Below are positions 27,312 to 33,914 of a stretch of DNA of 34,396 nucleotides, piece after piece. The position numbers and the translations under genes are program-made. This DNA is from Clostridia bacterium (GTDB taxonomy: Bacteria > Bacillota > Clostridia > Oscillospirales > Butyricicoccaceae): NCBI GenBank assembly GCA_017521295.1, contig JAFXDF010000034.1, forward strand, positions 1 to 34,396, read 5' to 3'. The first letter of the stretch is position 1; the number at the start of each line of letters is the position of its first letter. The notes beneath the pieces were generated by a model that saw only the letters and a program-made list of their open reading frames with translations, made no database searches and was not told the origin of the DNA.

Positions 27312-27945
27312 AGAGCTTCGGCTGGCGACGCCGCTGCTGACCTTCCTCTTTCTGGGCTTCACGGCTATGACCTTTATCCCGGGCTATCCCATCCTGTGCG
27401 GCGCCTTTTTCGTGTGTTTCGGGATTTTCCAGAGCTATCAAAACGGCCGGACGGACAATGACATTCTGTACACCGTGCTTTTGCCGGTGAAGAAATCCCA
27501 TGTGGTGAAGGCCAAATATGCCGCGGCTGCGGCGGTGGAGCTGACGGCCTTTTGCCTCTTTGCGGTGTTTACCTGCGTCAGAATGCTATGGTTGTCCGAC
27601 AGCGGCGTATATAAAACCAACGTCCTCATGGGGGCCAATCCGGTTTTTCTGGCCTTTGTGCTGTTGATTTTTACGGCCTTCAATGTGGTGTTTATCGGGG
27701 GCTTTTTCAAGACCGCATACAACTTTGGAAAACCCTTTATAGCCTTTCTGGTCATGAGCTTTCTCCTCATCGGCCTTGGGGAAACGCTGCATCACCTGCC
27801 CGGATTGGGGTGGCTGAACGAGCTGGGTTTGGACCACGCAGGCCGGCAGCTGCCGGTTTTGCTGGCGGCAGCTGTGGTTTATGCGGCTGCGACCGCAGCC
27901 TCCTGCCGGACAGCACAAAACCGATTTGAAAAAATAGACTTATAA
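27292..27945 (+). CDS. ABC-2 type permease
   Basis: A 217-residue membrane protein starting at GTG 27292 behind AGAAGGAGG. Roughly six hydrophobic helices can be read, with a cytoplasmic-looking LLPVKKSHVVKAKYAAA loop after the second, typical of ABC-2 permeases in which VKAKY-like segments contact the ATPase. It begins inside the ATPase gene, so the two are translationally coupled and together form an exporter. There is no strong terminator downstream, only a weak five-base-pair hairpin with a T-run at 27996-28021. Confidence 0.85.
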   Translation: MKNLLCKELRLATPLLTFLFLGFTAMTFIPGYPILCGAFFVCFGIFQSYQNGRTDNDILYTVLLPVKKSHVVKAKYAAAAAVELTAFCLFAVFTCVRMLWLSDSGVYKTNVLMGANPVFLAFVLLIFTAFNVVFIGGFFKTAYNFGKPFIAFLVMSFLLIGLGETLHHLPGLGWLNELGLDHAGRQLPVLLAAAVVYAAATAASCRTAQNRFEKIDL

Positions 27946-28019
27946 GAACAAAAAAGACGGTCAAACGGGCGGTGCTCATAAAACAGTTAACATGCACAGG
28001 GGTTTCGCTGTACCTGTTT

Positions 28020-28048
28020 TTGCAAGACAGTACTTTTAATGATAAACT
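28020..28048 (+). promoter_or_regulatory. Promoter of the AT-rich GNAT gene
   Basis: TTGCAA (28020-28025), 17 bases, TAAACT (28043-28048) with TGA before it (TGn extension). The leader downstream carries GTTTG inverted repeats. Confidence 0.65.
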
Positions 28049-28053
28049 GAAAG

Positions 28054-28079
28054 CAAACAGTTTGACAAACTTGCGTTTG
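28054..28079. promoter_or_regulatory. CAAAC/GTTTG inverted repeats in the GNAT leader
   Basis: CAAAC-A-GTTTG (28054-28064) is directly followed by CAAAC-TTGC-GTTTG (28066-28079), ending at the GGAGG ribosome binding site. They could be an operator just downstream of the transcription start, or a small hairpin affecting translation start. Confidence 0.45.
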
Positions 28080-28090
28080 GAGGAAACAGT

Positions 28091-28555
28091 ATGGTTGAAC
28101 GTGCGAGCATTTCTGATATTGCCTCATTGACAGCATTAAGATTGGAATTTTTGCAAGAAGACTGCGGTGAACTGAGTGAAGAGGTCATAAGTAAGCTTAC
28201 AGAAGCTTTGCCAACTTACTTTGAAAAGAATCTTAACCGTAATATTTTCTGCTACCTAATTAGAGAAACGGAAGAAGTCGTTGCCTGTGCATTCTTGCTA
28301 ATCGTTGAAAAGCCTGCAAATCCGATGTTCATAACAGGCAGAACAGGAACGGTACTCAATGTATACACAAAACCGATATGCCGACATAAGGGATATGCAA
28401 CAGCGATAATGAAAATGCTGCTTCAGGATGCAGTTGAAATGAACTTAAGTTCTGTGGAGCTTAAAGCTACAGATGCTGGATACAATTTGTATAAATCCGT
28501 TGGTTTTACGGATGATGTGTCAAAGTATCATTGTATGAAATGGCACAAGGCATAA
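28091..28555 (+). CDS. GNAT family N-acetyltransferase with AT-rich composition
   Basis: A 154-residue acetyltransferase: VERASISDIASLTALRLEF at the N-terminus, TGTVLNVYTKPICRHKGYAT with the acetyl-CoA loop RHKGYA, and ATDAGYNLYKSVGF as the late motif. GGAGG precedes the ATG at 28091. Its base composition is unlike its neighbours: by count, 69 of 180 bases are G or C at 28141-28320, against 39 of 60 at 22261-22320 in fba. The codons end mainly in A/T. I infer recent transfer from a lower-GC Firmicute. The substrate is unknown. Confidence 0.88.
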   Translation: MVERASISDIASLTALRLEFLQEDCGELSEEVISKLTEALPTYFEKNLNRNIFCYLIRETEEVVACAFLLIVEKPANPMFITGRTGTVLNVYTKPICRHKGYATAIMKMLLQDAVEMNLSSVELKATDAGYNLYKSVGFTDDVSKYHCMKWHKA

Positions 28556-28602
28556 TTTAAATTTCAATTTATCGAATAGTGAAAGGGAGCACTTCTATAC
28601 AC

Positions 28603-28724
28603 CGTTCGGCGTAGTGCGTGCGGTGCGATATTGCGCCGCACCAAAGCCGGTGAATTTTGCAAAAAACCGACCTATGGCCGTAACCATAGGTCGGTTTAAC
28701 TGTTTTACGGACACCCGCCGAACG
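28603..28724. repeat. Nested palindromic element
   Basis: Outer perfect nine-base inverted repeats CGTTCGGCG (28603-28611) and CGCCGAACG (28716-28724) enclose a small stem (GTGCGGTGC 28618-28626 with GCGCCGCAC 28633-28641, one mismatch) and a long 14-base perfect stem (28664-28697). The 122-base unit could be a MITE-like insertion or a structured RNA. It lies at the junction between the AT-rich GNAT gene and the GC-rich RNA methyltransferase gene. Confidence 0.6.
28661..28697 (-). terminator. Strong hairpin terminator of the SpoU methyltransferase gene
   Basis: A perfect 14-base stem (28664-28677 with 28684-28697; core CCGACCTATGG) and a six-base loop. On the minus strand it is followed by a six-base U-run (A-run 28661-28666). 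It lies 50 bases past the methyltransferase stop. The plus-strand T-run is weaker but may also stop the GNAT transcript. Confidence 0.8.
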
Positions 28725-28747
28725 ACCGTCTTTTTCTTTTTGGATGA

Positions 28748-29551
28748 TTATTCGTTATTGCCCAGCTGCCAGAAGGCCACCGCGCTGGCCGCCGCCACGT
28801 TGAGGGAATCCACCCCATGGCTCATGGGGATCTTGACGGTGTAATCGCAGTTTGCGATGGTGGCTTCGGCCAGCCCGTCCCCCTCGGTGCCCAGCACCAC
28901 CGCCAGCTTTTCGGCGCTGGCCAGTCGGGGATCCCGGATGGAGAGGGTGTCCTCCTTCAGCGCCATAGCCGCCGTCTGAAAGCCCAGCTCCCGCAGCCGA
29001 GAAAAGTCCTCCAGCCAGGCCCAGGGCACCTGGAACACCGTTCCCATGCTCACACGGATGGCCCGGCGGTACAGGGGATCGGAGCAGGCGGGGGTCAGCA
29101 GCACGGCGTCCATGCCCAGAGCCGCCGCCGAGCGAAAAATAGCCCCAATGTTGGTGGGGTTCATGACGTTTTCCAGAACGGCCACCCGGCGGGCGTTTTC
29201 ACACACCTGCGCCGCCGTTTTTGGCGCAGGCCGCCGCATGGCGCACAGCATGCCCCGGGTCAGCTTGAACCCGGTGAGCTGGGTCAGCACATCAAAGGGG
29301 GCGGTGTACACCGGAATGTCACCGCAACGGTCGATCAGCGCCTTTGCCTGGGTGTCCACATGGCGGTCCTCCACCAGAAAAGACACCGGCACACAGCCGC
29401 CGTCCAGCGCCCGCTCGATGACTTTGGGGCTTTCGGCGATGAACAGACCTTCCTCGGGATGCTCCCGGCAAACCAGCTGGTTTTCACTCAGCCGGGCATA
29501 AACATCCAGCGCCGGGTCGAGAAAGTCGGTGATGGGGATAATGTTGGGCAT
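28748..29551 (-). CDS. SpoU/TrmH-family RNA 2'-O-methyltransferase
   Basis: A 267-residue SPOUT-class enzyme that uses SAM to methylate ribose in tRNA or rRNA. The three knot motifs are present: NPTNIGAIFRSAAALGMD (motif 1), VVLGTEGDGL (motif 2) and IPMSHGVDSLNVAAASAVAF (motif 3). A substrate-binding N-terminal domain (about 1-105, with GLFIAESPKVIERAL) precedes the knot. The start at 29551 is chosen for AGGAGG five bases upstream; the longer in-frame start at 29650 lies upstream of the promoter. It has its own consensus promoter and is divergent from spo0A. The RNA target is not known. Confidence 0.93.
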   Translation of the reverse strand: MPNIIPITDFLDPALDVYARLSENQLVCREHPEEGLFIAESPKVIERALDGGCVPVSFLVEDRHVDTQAKALIDRCGDIPVYTAPFDVLTQLTGFKLTRGMLCAMRRPAPKTAAQVCENARRVAVLENVMNPTNIGAIFRSAAALGMDAVLLTPACSDPLYRRAIRVSMGTVFQVPWAWLEDFSRLRELGFQTAAMALKEDTLSIRDPRLASAEKLAVVLGTEGDGLAEATIANCDYTVKIPMSHGVDSLNVAAASAVAFWQLGNNE

Positions 29552-29581
29552 AAGGGCCTCCTGAAGGGTGATCTTGCCCTC

Positions 29582-29610
29582 ATTATAAGACCCGGGGCGA
29601 GCGCTGTCAA
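29582..29610 (-). promoter_or_regulatory. Full-consensus sigma-A promoter for the SpoU methyltransferase
   Basis: On the minus strand TTGACA (29610-29605), exactly 17 bases, TATAAT (29587-29582): both boxes match the sigma-A consensus at all positions. Strong expression is expected for a gene of apparently minor importance. Confidence 0.9.
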
Positions 29611-29665
29611 TCGTGGGCGCCTGCATGATACAAACCTTCGAAAAATACAAAAAGATATTCTTTTA

Positions 29666-29672
29666 TGTCGAA
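29666..29672. promoter_or_regulatory. Candidate Spo0A box upstream of spo0A
   Basis: TGTCGAA, the core 0A-box heptamer, in an AT-rich stretch about 150 bases before the spo0A start, with a related ATCGAA at 29677-29682. Spo0A~P binds such sites in its own promoter in Bacillus, so autoregulation is plausible. A heptamer alone is weak evidence. Confidence 0.4.
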
Positions 29673-29751
29673 AAGAATCGAAAATAATATATTTAGATAT
29701 AAAAACAGCGCTTTATGTCTGACGATTTATTGAGAAAATCCCGAAAAAAGA

Positions 29752-29780
29752 TTGTAAAGCTTTGGTTGGTGTGTTATTTT
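29752..29780 (+). promoter_or_regulatory. Candidate vegetative promoter of spo0A
   Basis: TTGTAA (29752-29757), 17 bases, TATTTT (29775-29780) with TGT before it. I found no convincing sigma-H promoter (AGGA-type -35) in the 29552-29823 gap. Confidence 0.5.
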
Positions 29781-29823
29781 ATACCTACGGTACCGAAAAT
29801 CTGAGAAGAGCGAGGTCGTGCCC

Positions 29824-30597
29824 ATGAGTGAGCACATCAAGGTCATCCTTGCCGATGACAACATGGATTTTTGCCAGCTGCTTCAGCGGCAGCTGAAAAC
29901 TTATACAGGATTGGAAGTTGTGGGGATGGCCCAGGACGGTGTGGAACTGCTGGCCATGGTAAAGGAAAAGCAGCCCGATGTGCTGGTGCTGGACGCCATG
30001 CTGCCCAAAAAGGATGGCCTGTCGGTGGTGCGGGCCCTGCGGGAAGGGGATCCCAAACAGATGCCGGCGGTATTTCTGCTGTCATCCTTCTCCAGCGACA
30101 GCGTGCTGGCCGAGGCCATGGCCCTCAAGGTGGACCATTTTACCCTCAAGCCCTGCGATCTGGGGGATCTGGCCAAGCGTGTGGCCAACCACAACGCCGG
30201 GGCACCGGCCTTTGCTCCGCCGGCAAAGGCCCTGCCTCCCGAGGTAGAACTGGAGATGCGGGTCACCAGCATCATCCACGACATCGGGGTTCCCGCCCAC
30301 ATCAAGGGTTACCAGTACCTCCGGGAAGCCATCATCATGACGGTGAACGATATGGATACCATCAACGCCATCACCAAGGTGCTCTACCCCACTGTGGCCA
30401 AGCGCTACAAGACCACCAGCTCCCGGGTGGAACGGGCCATCCGCCACGCCATCGAGGTGGCCTGGGACAGGGGAGACGTGGAGGTGCTCAACGGCTTCTT
30501 CGGCTACACCGTCAGCAACATCAAGGGAAAACCCACCAACTCGGAGTTTATCTCCATGATCGCCGACCGCATCCGCTTGGAGCAAAAGGTTGGATGA
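29824..30597 (+). CDS. spo0A: Sporulation master regulator Spo0A
   Basis: Spo0A is the response regulator that begins sporulation once phosphorylated. The 257-residue protein has a receiver domain (about 1-122) with the acidic pair Asp11-Asp12, phospho-acceptor Asp57 ([13 protein letters not shown]) and the conserved Lys109 (TLKPCD), a short Ala/Pro linker, and a C-terminal effector domain with [39 protein letters not shown] and [19 protein letters not shown], diagnostic of Spo0A. GAGGT is seven bases before ATG 29824 but only one before a GTG at 29818, so ATG is chosen. It is slightly shorter than Bacillus Spo0A. Its usual neighbour spoIVB is 5.6 kb upstream on the same strand. Confidence 0.97.
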   Translation: MSEHIKVILADDNMDFCQLLQRQLKTYTGLEVVGMAQDGVELLAMVKEKQPDVLVLDAMLPKKDGLSVVRALREGDPKQMPAVFLLSSFSSDSVLAEAMALKVDHFTLKPCDLGDLAKRVANHNAGAPAFAPPAKALPPEVELEMRVTSIIHDIGVPAHIKGYQYLREAIIMTVNDMDTINAITKVLYPTVAKRYKTTSSRVERAIRHAIEVAWDRGDVEVLNGFFGYTVSNIKGKPTNSEFISMIADRIRLEQKVG

Positions 30598-30603
30598 AAG
30601 CCC

Positions 30604-30641
30604 AAAACAGCGCCGGAGCTATGGAACGGCGCTGTTTTTTT
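30604..30641 (+). terminator. Intrinsic terminator after spo0A
   Basis: Twelve-base arms AAAACAGCGCCG (30604-30615) and CGGCGCTGTTTT (30627-30638) and a T-run through 30641. Confidence 0.9.
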
Positions 30642-30650
30642 CGTTCGCCC

Positions 30651-30679
30651 TTGTGCTTTGCCAGAAAATGAACTATAAT
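30651..30679 (+). promoter_or_regulatory. Promoter of the carD-ispD-ispF operon
   Basis: TTGTGC (30651-30656), 17 bases, TATAAT (30674-30679), just after the spo0A terminator and 25 bases before the carD start. Confidence 0.8.
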
Positions 30680-30704
30680 GGAAAAAAGCGCGGAGGGGGA
30701 GCCT

Positions 30705-31181
30705 ATGTATCACATCGGCCAGAATGTGACGCACCCCATGCACGGTGCGGGACAAATCAGCGGGATGATCGAGCAGCGTTCGGCCCAGGGGCCGAGGATG
30801 TATTACATCCTCACGCTGCAGCAGGGAGGCCTTCAGCTGTACATACCCTGTGACGGCTGTGAAAAGGCCGGACTTCGTCCCACCATCACCCGGCAGGAGG
30901 CGGAAAGCCTGCTGCAGGCTTTGCCTGCCCTTTCGGCGGAAAGCAACACCAACTGGAACCAGCGCTACCGGGAAAATATGGAGCATCTGCGCTCGGGCGA
31001 TCCCCGGCAGGTGGCCCTTGTGATCAAGAGCCTGCTGGCCCGTGAGGAGAAGAAGCAGCTGTCCACCGGCGAGCGCAAGATGCTCACCACCGCCCGGCAG
31101 ATCCTTGTGACCGAGCTGGCTGTGGCCATGGACTGCACGGTACAGCAGGCCGAGGGGCTGCTGCGGGCAGCGCTGGCATAG
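30705..31181 (+). CDS. carD: CarD-family transcriptional regulator
   Basis: A 158-residue CarD/CdnL-type protein. The N-terminal Tudor-like RNA-polymerase interaction domain (about 1-60) reads YHIGQNVTHPMHGAGQISG, then YYILTLQQGGLQLYIPCD; the helical C-terminal domain (about 75-155) has the LAREEKKQLSTGERKMLTTA segment. The family binds the RNA polymerase beta subunit and stabilises open promoter complexes. The start at 30705 has GGAGGGGGAG ahead; an in-frame ATG at 30678 lies in the -10 box. The order carD-ispD-ispF is also found in mycobacteria, an old gene linkage. Confidence 0.93.
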   Translation: MYHIGQNVTHPMHGAGQISGMIEQRSAQGPRMYYILTLQQGGLQLYIPCDGCEKAGLRPTITRQEAESLLQALPALSAESNTNWNQRYRENMEHLRSGDPRQVALVIKSLLAREEKKQLSTGERKMLTTARQILVTELAVAMDCTVQQAEGLLRAALA

Positions 31182-31196
31182 AACTGGGAGGAAACC

Positions 31197-31916
31197 ATGC
31201 TGTTTGGAAAAAAGAAAAAACAGCCGCCCTTTGTGACGGCCATCATTCCGGCCGCCGGCTCGTCCCGCAGGATGGGCGGCGGCAATAAACTTCTGATGGA
31301 GCTGGATGGCGTGCCCGTGCTGGGCCGAACCCTGCTGGCTCTGGAGGCCTGCGACATCATCCGGGAGATCGTGGTGGCTGCGTCGGAAGAACATCTGGTG
31401 ACCTATGCCGAGCTGGGCAAGGCCCTGGGTGTCACCAAATTGACCAAGGTAGTCAAGGGCGGCGACAGCCGCCAGGAGAGCGTTTACAAAGCCGCTCTGG
31501 AGGCCTCGCCCCAGGCGGAATATCTGGCCGTTCACGACGGCGCCAGACCGCTGGTGACCCCGGAAGTGGTACAACGTGCCTGTGAAGGTGCATTCCTTCA
31601 CACCTGCGCTGCCGCAGGGGTTGCCGTCCATGACACCATCAAGGAAATTGAAAAGGACGGCCATATTGCCCGCACGGTGGACCGGGAAATGCTGCGGGCC
31701 ATGCAGACCCCCCAGGTGGCCGACAAGGCCCTGCTCACCGCCGCCTTGCAGAGCGTCATTGAGGCCGGCGTCACCGTCACCGACGAGTGCGCCGCCCTGG
31801 AGCGTATGGGCGCCCGGCCTGTGATCACCGAGGGCTCCTTTGAGAATATCAAGATCACCACCCCCGCCGATCTGGTGTACGCGTCGGCCATTCTGGAAGG
31901 GAGGAAGCAGCGATGA
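31197..31916 (+). CDS. ispD: 2-C-methyl-D-erythritol 4-phosphate cytidylyltransferase
   Basis: IspD joins CTP and MEP to form CDP-ME, the third MEP-pathway step. The 239-residue protein has the nucleotide-binding [18 protein letters not shown] (16-33), the [17 protein letters not shown] block, [10 protein letters not shown] and the C-terminal [13 protein letters not shown] basic GKKKKQ stretch opens the protein. GGGAGG precedes the ATG. It overlaps ispF by four bases (ATGA), so the two steps flanking IspE are translationally coupled. Confidence 0.97.
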   Translation: MLFGKKKKQPPFVTAIIPAAGSSRRMGGGNKLLMELDGVPVLGRTLLALEACDIIREIVVAASEEHLVTYAELGKALGVTKLTKVVKGGDSRQESVYKAALEASPQAEYLAVHDGARPLVTPEVVQRACEGAFLHTCAAAGVAVHDTIKEIEKDGHIARTVDREMLRAMQTPQVADKALLTAALQSVIEAGVTVTDECAALERMGARPVITEGSFENIKITTPADLVYASAILEGRKQR

Positions 31917-32389
31917 TCCGGGTAGGTTACGGTTATGACGTCCACCGTCTGGTGGAGGGACGAAAGCTCGTTCTGGGCGGCGTGGACATCCCCTTTGAAA
32001 AGGGCCTTTTGGGTCACAGCGACGCCGACGTGCTGCTGCACGCCATCACCGACGCCCTGTTCGGCGCCGCCGCCCTGGGCGATATCGGAAGCCATTTTCC
32101 AGATACCGATCCCCGTTACAAGGGCGCGGACAGCCTCAAGCTGTTGGAGGCCTGCGGAATGGAACTGCGGGAGCAGGGCTGGCGCATTTCCAACATCGAC
32201 TCCACCATCGTGGCTCAGCGGCCCAAGCTGCTGCCCCACGTGCCCCAAATGCGGGAAAACATCGCCCGGGTCCTTGGCCTGGAGGTGTCCCAGGTGTCGG
32301 TAAAGGGAAAGACCGAGGAGGGCCTTGGCTTCACCGGCACGGGAGAAGGTATGGCGGTGCACGCCGTCTGCCTCATCGAAAAAGACTGA
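31913..32389 (+). CDS. ispF: 2-C-methyl-D-erythritol 2,4-cyclodiphosphate synthase
   Basis: IspF makes the cyclic diphosphate MEcPP, the substrate of IspG encoded earlier in the window. The 158-residue trimeric zinc enzyme shows metal ligands Asp9 and His11 in GYGYDVHRL and His43 in [18 protein letters not shown], then [13 protein letters not shown] and the C-terminal [13 protein letters not shown] long hairpin with a T-run begins seven bases after its stop and overlaps the start of the next gene. Confidence 0.98.
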   Translation: MIRVGYGYDVHRLVEGRKLVLGGVDIPFEKGLLGHSDADVLLHAITDALFGAAALGDIGSHFPDTDPRYKGADSLKLLEACGMELREQGWRISNIDSTIVAQRPKLLPHVPQMRENIARVLGLEVSQVSVKGKTEEGLGFTGTGEGMAVHAVCLIEKD

Positions 32390-32395
32390 ACCCGT

Positions 32396-32460
32396 CGATC
32401 AGACGGCGCATAGGATAAACCGAAGGGAAGTGTTATCCTGTGAGCTGTCTGATCGTTTTT
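32396..32460 (+). promoter_or_regulatory. Terminator-like hairpin covering the DUF3343 start codon
   Basis: Arms 32396-32418 and 32433-32455 pair over 23 positions with one mismatch (32408/32443) and two wobbles; the ends CGATCAGAC/GTCTGATCG and AGGATAA/TTATCCT are perfect. The 14-base loop (32419-32432) carries the purine-rich Shine-Dalgarno candidate AAGGGAAG, the GTG start (32440) lies in the 3' arm, and five T follow (32456-32460). It could end the ispF transcript or act as an attenuator opened by translation of DUF3343. Confidence 0.8.
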
Positions 32461-32688
32461 CATTCTCTCACCCATGCACAGGCCGCAAACGCTGTTTTGC
32501 AGCGGGGCGGCCTTTCGGCGGCTTTGGTCAAGCCGCCCGTCAGTCTGGGCCGGGGCTCCTGCGCCCACGGGCTGGTGATATCCGACCGCAGTCTTCCGGC
32601 AGCCCTGGGGCTGCTGCAAAAGACCAGCCGCAAGCCCCTGGGAGTCTACACCCAGCAGAAGGGTGTCTGGCGGGAGGTGTCGCCGTGA
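32440..32688 (+). CDS. DUF3343 domain protein (putative Se/S carrier-like)
   Basis: An 82-residue protein starting at GTG 32440. CLIVFHSLTHAQAANAVLQ and the VSLGRGSCAHGLVIS segment match the DUF3343 pattern: a strand, a helix, then a Pro-containing turn before Gly-x-Cys with a conserved Cys (residue 42). The family is described as a putative sulfur/selenium carrier; the function is unproven. It overlaps the following cysteine desulfurase-like gene by four bases (GTGA), which supports a role as partner or acceptor of its persulfide. The AAGGGAAG ribosome site lies in the loop of a strong hairpin and the start codon in its arm, so expression may be gated. Confidence 0.8.
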   Translation: MSCLIVFHSLTHAQAANAVLQRGGLSAALVKPPVSLGRGSCAHGLVISDRSLPAALGLLQKTSRKPLGVYTQQKGVWREVSP

Positions 32689-33818
32689 TCTATCTGGATG
32701 CTGCCGCCACCACCCTGCAAAAGCCCCCTGCCGTTCGCCAGGCCATGGCCCGGGCCATGACCGAATGCGCCAATCCCGGCCGTTCCGGGCACCGGCCTGC
32801 CATGAGCGCCGCCCGGGTGGTCTATGACTGCCGGGAAGCGGCGGCGCAGTTTTTTGGCCTGAAGGACCCCGAACGGGTGGTGTTCACCATGAATGCCACC
32901 CACGGCCTGAACATCGCCATTCAAAGTCTTCTGCACCGGGGCGGCCACGCTGTCATCACCGGCTATGAGCACAATTCGGTGGTGCGGCCCCTGGAGCATC
33001 TGGCGGAAAAAGGGGTCACCTATACCGTGGCCCGCTGGCCGCTGTTTGACCGGACGGCTGCCTGCGTGAGCGTGGCCCAAGCCCTGCGGCCCGACACCCG
33101 CTGTGTCATTGTCAACCATGTTTCCAACGTGTTTGGCAGCCTTGCGCCCCTGGAGGAGATCGACGCTTTGTGCGTCCAGAAGGGCATTCCGCTGATCGTG
33201 GACGCCTCCCAGTCGGCCGGTGTGCTGCCGCTGGATCTGTCCCGGCTGCGTGCGGCCGCCTTTGTCTGTATGCCAGGTCACAAGAGCCTTTACGGCCCGC
33301 AAGGAACCGGAATATTGCTATGTTGTAAAGATATGGAGCTTTACAGCGTTACGCAAGGCGGAACGGGCAGTGCCTCTCTGGAAAAACGCCAGCCCGGCTG
33401 GCTGCCCGACGCCCTGGAGAGCGGCACCCTAAACGTTCCCGGCATCGCCGGCCTGCGGGAAGGTCTGCGCTTTGTTGCCGCCCACCGGGAAGAGATCCGG
33501 GGCAGGGAAGAGGCCCTCTGCCGGCGGCTGGCCCGGCAGCTCGGCAACATCCCCGGTGTTGCCTGCTGGCATCACGACCGGCTGCAGAGCGGTGTGCTGT
33601 CCTTCCGGCTGGAGGGGGCCGATCCCGAAACGGTGGGCAGCCGGCTGGCGCAAAAGGGCATCTGCGTCCGCTGCGGCCTGCACTGCGCGCCTCTGGCCCA
33701 CGAAAGCGCCGGGACCCTGCCCCAGGGCACCGTTCGGGTGAGCTTTTCGGCCTTTAACCGGACTGCCGATGTCCAAGCTCTCGCCGAAGCCGTCGCAAAA
33801 CTGGCAAAATGCCTGTAA
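32685..33818 (+). CDS. Cysteine desulfurase-like aminotransferase class V protein
   Basis: A 377-residue PLP enzyme. IYLDAAATTLQKP at the N-terminus, NATHGLNIAIQSLL, GYEHNSVVRPLEHL (aromatic/His PLP site), VDASQSAGVLPLDL, and MPGHKSLYGPQGTG with the Schiff-base Lys200 are all present; VRCGLHCAPLAH holds the candidate persulfide cysteine (Cys334). The layout matches the family of EF2568-like cysteine desulfurases seen in selenium/molybdenum hydroxylase clusters, rather than IscS or SufS, but no selD or hydroxylase genes lie within view. The GTG start at 32685 has GGGAGG upstream and overlaps the DUF3343 stop. Confidence 0.9.
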   Translation: MIYLDAAATTLQKPPAVRQAMARAMTECANPGRSGHRPAMSAARVVYDCREAAAQFFGLKDPERVVFTMNATHGLNIAIQSLLHRGGHAVITGYEHNSVVRPLEHLAEKGVTYTVARWPLFDRTAACVSVAQALRPDTRCVIVNHVSNVFGSLAPLEEIDALCVQKGIPLIVDASQSAGVLPLDLSRLRAAAFVCMPGHKSLYGPQGTGILLCCKDMELYSVTQGGTGSASLEKRQPGWLPDALESGTLNVPGIAGLREGLRFVAAHREEIRGREEALCRRLARQLGNIPGVACWHHDRLQSGVLSFRLEGADPETVGSRLAQKGICVRCGLHCAPLAHESAGTLPQGTVRVSFSAFNRTADVQALAEAVAKLAKCL

Positions 33819-33830
33819 ACAGGGAAAAAA

Positions 33831-33910
33831 CAGCCGCTTCCGGTATTGAAAAAACGGCGTCTTTTTGGTAATATATATTTTAATATAACTCTATCAAAAG
33901 GAAGCGGCTG
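33831..33910. promoter_or_regulatory. Inverted repeat bracketing the cdaA promoter and burying its ribosome site
   Basis: Perfect 11-base arms CAGCCGCTTCC (33831-33841) and GGAAGCGGCTG (33900-33910) are 58 bases apart. The promoter lies between them, and the right arm includes GGAAG, the only Shine-Dalgarno candidate before the ATG at 33915. RNA started at the local promoter lacks the left arm; read-through RNA from the upstream genes contains both and could fold over the ribosome site. Confidence 0.6.
33846..33874 (+). promoter_or_regulatory. Promoter of cdaA
   Basis: TTGAAA (33846-33851), 17 bases, TAATAT (33869-33874) with TGG directly before the -10. It is followed by a strongly AT-rich start region. 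Confidence 0.72.
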
Positions 33911-33914
33911 AAAG

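Noticed and set aside
27996..28021. Hairpin ACAGG/CCTGT with a T-run after the ABC permease
   Set aside because: A five-base-pair stem with a 12-base loop is too weak to list as a terminator, though it may act as one.
24206..29551. A phage-defence or toxin-antitoxin system in the spoIVB-spo0A insert
   Set aside because: No nuclease, integrase, helicase, toxin or antitoxin signature is seen. GNAT genes here lack the paired DUF1778-type antitoxin of TacAT systems, and the XRE gene is followed by an exporter.
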